Source: Arthrobacter sp. FW305-BF8
Lineage (GTDB): Bacteria > Actinomycetota > Actinomycetes > Actinomycetales > Micrococcaceae
Direction of reading: 5' to 3'
Assembly: GCF_021789315.1 (NCBI RefSeq)
Contig: NZ_CP084563.1
Location: forward strand, 4,466 to 68,465
Length of the DNA: 64,000 bases
Every line of letters starts with the position of its first letter. Position 1 is the first letter of the stretch. The translations under genes and the position numbers were made by a program. Of this stretch, positions 59,535 to 64,000 are shown piece by piece. The notes beneath the pieces are model-generated. The model did not search any database and was not told where the DNA came from. It was given only the letters and a program-made list of their open reading frames with translations.

Positions 59535-61117
59535 ACACCCCCAAATTTGTCAAAGGCCTGCGGATGCCCTGGGCCCTGACCACCACTTCACGCCGCACCC
59601 AGCGCTCCCGCGCCAAGCAACAGCGCCTCAGCGCCGATCACGGCGCCGCACTGGGGACCAGGGATGCCCTGGCCGCGAAACGCCGGGTAGGAAAGAACAA
59701 GCGCACGAACGATGCCGACAGCAAGGCAGCCGTGCAGTGGCATTGTGAGCGGAAGAGTGCGCGTGCCTCGCGTCTGGGCTACTACGATCCGGCGGCCCCG
59801 GGGGTGCTGTCCTCGACCCGGCAGATGGAATTTTCACACATGGCCATCGCCTCGCCTCCCACCTCGCACCGGGGCCTGGCGTTCGGGATCGATGCCGGAT
59901 CGGGCTGGATGGTTGTCCATGACCCGTTTACGTCTTACGGCAACGAGCTCGAGTCCCCGAACGTCTGCTTCATCGGGGATCTTGGCCAGGGCAAGTCCTC
60001 CGGGATCAAAACCTGGGCGGTGCTGCGGCAGCTGCTCCTGGGCCGCCGGGTTGTCGTGATCGATAAGAAGTACCAGCTGGACCAGAACGGCGGGGAATAC
60101 ACCTCCCTTGCCCAGCGCCTGGGAATCAGGCCGGTGAAGTTCATGGTCGGGGGCGGCGGGGCCAGGATCAACATCCTGGACCCGCGTATCGCTGCCCGGC
60201 TGAATGAAGACAGCCACGACGACACCGCGCTCTCCACTCCGGCGGGCCAGTCCATGCTGGTTCGTGCTGTCGTTGAAGAAGCCCTTGGCCGGCCGCTGCT
60301 GCCCAAGGAAGGCAAAGCAGTGCGCATGGCCCACAAACAGGCTCTCCGCACCGCGGCAGCGAACAATGAAATCGCCCATATTCGCCACGTCCTTTCCGCT
60401 CTATATGCACCCGACGCGGACGCGGCAACGGCCTCTAACCTGAGCGTGGAGGAAATCCGGCAGTGGGGACAGGATCCCGCGTTTGAGCTTGAACGCATGA
60501 TTGAAGATGACCTGGCCGGCCTGATAGACGGACCGACGAGTGAGGAAATTTCCCTGAACGCCGGGCTGACCGTCTTTGACGTGTCCCTGCTCCCGGAGGA
60601 TGGGCCGGCGTTGGCGATCGTGATGACGATCATCAACACCTGGTTGGCGAACACTCTCTACCGTCAGAGTGAAGCGGTCCCCACTGTCCTGGTCATCGAG
60701 GAAGCCTGGCATACCGTCCAGGGCTCGGTTGCCAAGGTAACCCGCCGCAACACCAAGCTCTCCCGCGCATTGTCGCTCTCGTGCATGTTCGCGTTCCACC
60801 ACATCTCCGACATTCCCGAAGACTCACCGGCCATCGCCATGCTCAAAGAGTGCGGAACGGTCCTGCTCTACAAGCAGCAAAAATCCGATGATGCGTGGGC
60901 ATGCGAACGGATGTTCAACCTGCCCGCCGGGTCCGCGGCTGATATCGCGTCCCTGACCAAAGGCACCTGCATGATGCGGATCGGCGGTAAGGATCCTTTT
61001 ATTGCCATCCACGTCCGCAGCGCCTTGGAAATCGAACTCACCGACACCGATAAGGCCATGAAATCCACGGCCACCATCAACCAGGTTGAAGCCGACATGC
61101 AGGAGGAAGCAGCATGA
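59531..61117 (+). CDS. VirB4-like T4SS ATPase
   Basis: Walker A of this 528-residue protein is GDLGQGKSS (149-157), Walker B is PTVLVIEEAWH (384-394), and a later conserved region includes LSCMFAFHHISDIPEDSPAIAMLKECGTVLLYKQ. It powers assembly and transfer through the channel. The N-terminal VirB4 domain is short because SCO6880 supplies the equivalent. It overlaps both the SCO6880 gene and the coupling-protein gene by ATGA. Confidence 0.92.
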   Translation: MNTPKFVKGLRMPWALTTTSRRTQRSRAKQQRLSADHGAALGTRDALAAKRRVGKNKRTNDADSKAAVQWHCERKSARASRLGYYDPAAPGVLSSTRQMEFSHMAIASPPTSHRGLAFGIDAGSGWMVVHDPFTSYGNELESPNVCFIGDLGQGKSSGIKTWAVLRQLLLGRRVVVIDKKYQLDQNGGEYTSLAQRLGIRPVKFMVGGGGARINILDPRIAARLNEDSHDDTALSTPAGQSMLVRAVVEEALGRPLLPKEGKAVRMAHKQALRTAAANNEIAHIRHVLSALYAPDADAATASNLSVEEIRQWGQDPAFELERMIEDDLAGLIDGPTSEEISLNAGLTVFDVSLLPEDGPALAIVMTIINTWLANTLYRQSEAVPTVLVIEEAWHTVQGSVAKVTRRNTKLSRALSLSCMFAFHHISDIPEDSPAIAMLKECGTVLLYKQQKSDDAWACERMFNLPAGSAADIASLTKGTCMMRIGGKDPFIAIHVRSALEIELTDTDKAMKSTATINQVEADMQEEAA

Positions 61118-62817
61118 GCACCGCCAAGGCCATGTCCACGGATTCAGTCATGAAGATCGCTCTGGCCGCCCTCGCCACCGGGCTGGTTGTTCTGGGCTGG
61201 GTCTCGGCGTTCCTGGCAGAGCTGATTACTCCCACCGGGATGCCTTGGACGGACTTCTCCGCCCTGTGGGCCAAGATCAAAGCCGGCGAATTTCTCTGGC
61301 CCGGAGCGGCGACCTGGATCCTGATCGTTCTGGCTGTCCTGGCTCTCCTCGGGACGGGCATGCTCATGGCCATCTTCGGCGGGAACAAGCACCGCGATGA
61401 CGGGCTGCCCCGGTACAAGGACCTCGAAAAGCGGATGGGCAAGAACGCAGCACTGGCCAAAGCCAAGCAATCCCTGGAGCTGCCGGCGGATGCCACTGAA
61501 GAAGACATGATCGTCGCCCTGTGCAAGCTCGATGGTCAGACCCTCTACGTCCAGCACGAAGACTCGATGTGGGTGTTCGCGCCGCAGCGCTCCGGTAAGA
61601 CCCTGTTCCTGGCCGTAGGCATCACCCTGGACGCACCAGGTGCCGTGATTGCCACGTCCACCAAAAATGACCTGCTCATGCTCACCGCCATCGCCCGCGA
61701 ACGTCGGGGCGATGTTTCCGTGTTCGACCTTCAGGACATATCCGGCTGGTCGAACAAGGTCAGGTGGAACGTCGTGGACGGCTGCGAAGATCCCGACGAA
61801 GCGCTGGCCCGCGGTAAAGCCTGGGCCGGGGCCCAGCCGATGGGAGATGTGAAAAACGGGGACTTCTTCAACTCCAAAGCCGCCGCGATCCTGGGCCGGT
61901 TCCTCCACGCGGCCGCGCTGGGAGATAAGAGCATCGATGACGTCGTGAAGTGGGCCAACGACTTCACCGACAGCGAGCCGCTGGAAATACTGACCCAGCA
62001 CAAAGCCCCGGCCGCGTTCACAGCCAGGCTCCGTACTCTCACGACCTCCCGGGCCGGCGAAACGGTGGATTCCATCCAGGAAACCCTCGCCGGCCTCCTG
62101 GAACCGCTGACGTCCCCTAAAGCCTTGGACACCCTGACCCCTCCCAAAGGAGAGGGGTTCGACATGGAGAAGTTCCTGGAAAAGCCGAACACGATCTATC
62201 TACTCACGGACGGGGAACGCTCTCCGGTCGCCCCGCTCGTGGCGATGTTTGCCGACTTCATGTTCCGCAAAGCCCAGCGCATTTCCCAGGGCATGCCCGG
62301 CGGCCGGCTCTGGCCGGTACTGACGATGGTTCTGGACGAAGCCCCGAATGTCGCTGCCATCCCGGACATGGCCGGTGCCCTCTCGGATTCCGGCGGCCGG
62401 GGGATCCGCATCATCGGGTTCAGCCAGTCCTTTGCCCAGAACCGGCAGAGGTGGGGAGCCGAAGCAGCCACGGCAATCCGTGGAACGTCATCGATCAGAC
62501 TGTTCCTGCCTGGCCTGGAAGAACTCGATGAACTGGACAAGATTGCCCGGGCCGCGGGGACTACCCGAAAGGAACGCGTCTCCACTTCCCAGGGGCGCGG
62601 CGGATCGTCCCGGACCGTCAGCGAGGAAGAACGGCCCGTGATCCGAGGCAACGAGATTCAGCAGCTCCCGGTAGGAGAAGCGTTCATGCACTACAGCAAC
62701 GTCGCCCCGGCCAGGGTCAAACTCATGCCCTGGTGGGAACGCGCGGACGCAAATCAAATCAAGGAAGACAAGGCCACCGCGCAACAACGCCGCGACAGGC
62801 AAGGAGCAATCCGATGA
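61114..62817 (+). CDS. traG: VirD4/TraG-type coupling protein
   Basis: This 567-residue protein has two N-terminal membrane helices (about 14-38 and 66-90). Then come Walker A VFAPQRSGKT (154-163), Walker B LTMVLDEAPNVAAIP and the RecA-like motif GIRIIGFSQSFAQ. Coupling proteins dock the relaxase-DNA complex (here TraA) onto the T4SS and pump DNA. It overlaps the VirB4-like gene before and the DUF4913 gene after by ATGA. Confidence 0.93.
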   Translation: MSTAKAMSTDSVMKIALAALATGLVVLGWVSAFLAELITPTGMPWTDFSALWAKIKAGEFLWPGAATWILIVLAVLALLGTGMLMAIFGGNKHRDDGLPRYKDLEKRMGKNAALAKAKQSLELPADATEEDMIVALCKLDGQTLYVQHEDSMWVFAPQRSGKTLFLAVGITLDAPGAVIATSTKNDLLMLTAIARERRGDVSVFDLQDISGWSNKVRWNVVDGCEDPDEALARGKAWAGAQPMGDVKNGDFFNSKAAAILGRFLHAAALGDKSIDDVVKWANDFTDSEPLEILTQHKAPAAFTARLRTLTTSRAGETVDSIQETLAGLLEPLTSPKALDTLTPPKGEGFDMEKFLEKPNTIYLLTDGERSPVAPLVAMFADFMFRKAQRISQGMPGGRLWPVLTMVLDEAPNVAAIPDMAGALSDSGGRGIRIIGFSQSFAQNRQRWGAEAATAIRGTSSIRLFLPGLEELDELDKIARAAGTTRKERVSTSQGRGGSSRTVSEEERPVIRGNEIQQLPVGEAFMHYSNVAPARVKLMPWWERADANQIKEDKATAQQRRDRQGAIR

Positions 62818-63407
62818 CCGAAGAATCTCGCGAACCTTTTCCGCCCTCCCCTGCGGACGGCGGCGAGGCGATGGTGGCCGAGGGCATTGAAGAGGTGCTG
62901 GTCGAGCACGAGGAACGGCTTACCGTCCTGCAAGGATCTGTCGAAGCGATGGGCCATGCGGTCGAAGACCTCTTGGCATCACCGCCGAAAAAGACACCAG
63001 CTCCTTGGAACTGGAAAGAACTCGATGGTGAGAAGTCGGTCGCTCTCATGGAAGCGCTGCGCGAGTGGGTGGACTGGATCAACGACCGATACGGCGTATC
63101 GGACACTTCCCGCATCTACGGCTGCTGGTACCGGCATAGCCCGGTGGTGGAAGAACTCACCGCAGCCTGGCTCAGCTGGAGGGCAGCGAACTACGGCCAC
63201 AAAGACCCTGTGACCGACCCGGCCAGCTGGCACAGGGACATCTTCTGGCCGATGCTCGACCGCATCGCATCCAAGCCTTGGGGACTGAGCAACTGCCACA
63301 CCGAACATGTGGACCCCCGGCCTTCTTTCCGAAACTCCACCGACGACAAATTCACAGAATTTCTCGGCAAACTCGGCGCTAAAGAACCATCCAACGCCGA
63401 AAACTAG
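62814..63407 (+). CDS. DUF4913 family protein of the transfer operon
   Basis: This 197-residue protein starts at the ATG that overlaps the coupling-protein stop. It has an acidic, helical N-terminus (IEEVLVEHEERLTVLQGSVEAMGHAVEDLL), then the DUF4913 core, WKELDGEKSVALMEALREWVDWINDRY, GCWYRHSPVVEELTAAWLSWRAA and DPASWHRDIFWPML. DUF4913 genes regularly follow TraG-type genes in actinobacteria; the function is unknown, perhaps an adaptor for the coupling protein. It is the last gene of the operon. Confidence 0.87.
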   Translation: MTEESREPFPPSPADGGEAMVAEGIEEVLVEHEERLTVLQGSVEAMGHAVEDLLASPPKKTPAPWNWKELDGEKSVALMEALREWVDWINDRYGVSDTSRIYGCWYRHSPVVEELTAAWLSWRAANYGHKDPVTDPASWHRDIFWPMLDRIASKPWGLSNCHTEHVDPRPSFRNSTDDKFTEFLGKLGAKEPSNAEN

Positions 63408-63418
63408 GGCTGAAAAAT

Positions 63419-63455
63419 GAAATGCACGGAACCACTGGTTCCGTGCATTTCTTGC
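63419..63455 (+). terminator. Terminator of the transfer operon
   Basis: GAAATGCACGGAACC (63419-63433) pairs perfectly with 63437-63451 around ACT, followed by TT; it begins 12 bp after the DUF4913 stop. Confidence 0.85.
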
Positions 63456-63573
63456 ATACTGCTGGGTGCCACGGGAGACAACCGGGTGTCAGGTTTGAAC
63501 CTAAGACTGGCGAGCGGGAGCGTGTGGCAACCGCGTTCAGGGCCCTACTCTGACGCTCACCTTGTTACTGCCT

Positions 63574-63595
63574 GACGTCAGGTTGGGGCGTGCCC
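63574..63595 (+). repeat. 22-bp repeat shared with 6555-6576
   Basis: Same orientation, one mismatch. Here it is preceded by CT, making the palindrome CTGACGTCAG. It lies in a 286-bp gap with no supported gene. Confidence 0.45.
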
Positions 63596-63693
63596 TTCAC
63601 TGACGAGAAGCCCTCGGAGTTACACCATCCGAATGCGCCGCGGGCGGTTGAAGCTTGAGTGCGCAGATCTAGTTCCCCCCAACACGATCGCCG

Positions 63694-63966
63694 TCAGATC
63701 CAGGTACGGCGGATGTACGTTCCTGGTTGTTGTTCTACGACGCGCCGGCTGTGGGCTCCGTCCTGCATCAGCCACAGTAGAGATCCGTCGGCCATGACAG
63801 CTTCGACGCGGCCGCGGTCGGTTACGCTGCCGCGAGTGTGAACTTCGACGTCTTGGCCGGTCAGCACAGTCCAGTCGTCAATAGGCTGCCACGATGCGAA
63901 AGAGTGGATGTTTGTTTGGTCTTGATTCGGCGTCATGCTTGTTGGCATCTCGTCCTCGAGCTTCAT
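63694..63966 (-). CDS. Hypothetical protein, up to 90 residues
   Basis: The family is not recognised. It is a small beta-rich protein with SFASWQPIDDWTVLTGQDVEVHTRGSVTDRGRVEAVMADGSLLWLMQDGAHSRRVV, which looks like an SH3-like or Sm-like barrel. Starts at 63966 and 63948 are both possible; the second has GAGGACGAG just ahead and may be the true one. The promoter side runs to the window edge. Confidence 0.6.
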   Translation of the reverse strand: MKLEDEMPTSMTPNQDQTNIHSFASWQPIDDWTVLTGQDVEVHTRGSVTDRGRVEAVMADGSLLWLMQDGAHSRRVVEQQPGTYIRRTWI

Positions 63967-64000
63967 AGCAGCAGGATGCTGAGCAAATTTGTGACGGGTA

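Overview
The window looks like part of a large conjugative plasmid (or plasmid-like integrated region) of a high-GC actinobacterium, most likely an Arthrobacter relative (Micrococcaceae). That placement is inferred from gene families, GC-rich codon use, an actinobacterial LexA box and an actinobacterial conjugation apparatus; no rRNA or tRNA gene was seen to test it.

Layout. 1-6065: a sugar module (LacZ-type glycosidase, two ABC permeases and a Tat-type binding lipoprotein, coupled by ATGA overlaps) divergent from a TetR regulator, with a palindromic operator between. 6131-11796: hutU, an MHS-family transporter, a flavin-reductase-like protein and a GntR regulator, bracketed by imperfect 27-bp direct repeats. 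11958-17332: an unknown gene and the MobF relaxase/helicase TraA. 17333-17784: a non-coding stretch rich in inverted repeats, the best oriT candidate. 17785-32324: the probable leading region, with nearly all genes on the minus strand: DNA-binding proteins, a glutaredoxin, an SSB with an in-frame N-terminal extension, a ParB-like protein, a DprA-like protein, DUF4192 and several small proteins. A roughly 400-bp structured repeat lies directly before the start codon of four of these genes. 32423-37404: a three-gene restriction-modification cluster. 37816-39944: an SOS-controlled umuDC-DUF6504 cassette. 40086-44799: an accessory or defence-like island. 44913-49521: resolvase, ParA and a small centromere-binding partner flanked by palindromic sites, and a primase-like replication initiator. 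49701-51525: an HTH protein, a 7-TM protein and another HTH regulator, divergent from the transfer operon. 51713-63407: a tightly coupled T4SS operon (leader peptide, cell-wall hydrolase, lipoprotein, ParA-like ATPase, pilin-like protein, VirB6-like channel, SCO6880 protein, VirB4-like ATPase, VirD4-type coupling protein, DUF4913).

How the parts fit. Rep and ParA/ParB-like maintain the replicon. TraA nicks oriT, the coupling protein and T4SS export the strand, and the cell-wall hydrolase opens the envelope. If the plus strand is the transferred strand, 17.8-32 kb enters first. Every minus-strand gene there would then have its template strand already present as single-stranded DNA. The four repeats, which can fold through 15-bp inverted arms, are therefore candidates for single-strand promoters (Frpo/ssi-like) driving early expression of ParB-like, DprA-like and DUF4192 genes in the recipient. 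This is an inference from position, polarity and fold, and it is the most interesting signal in the window.
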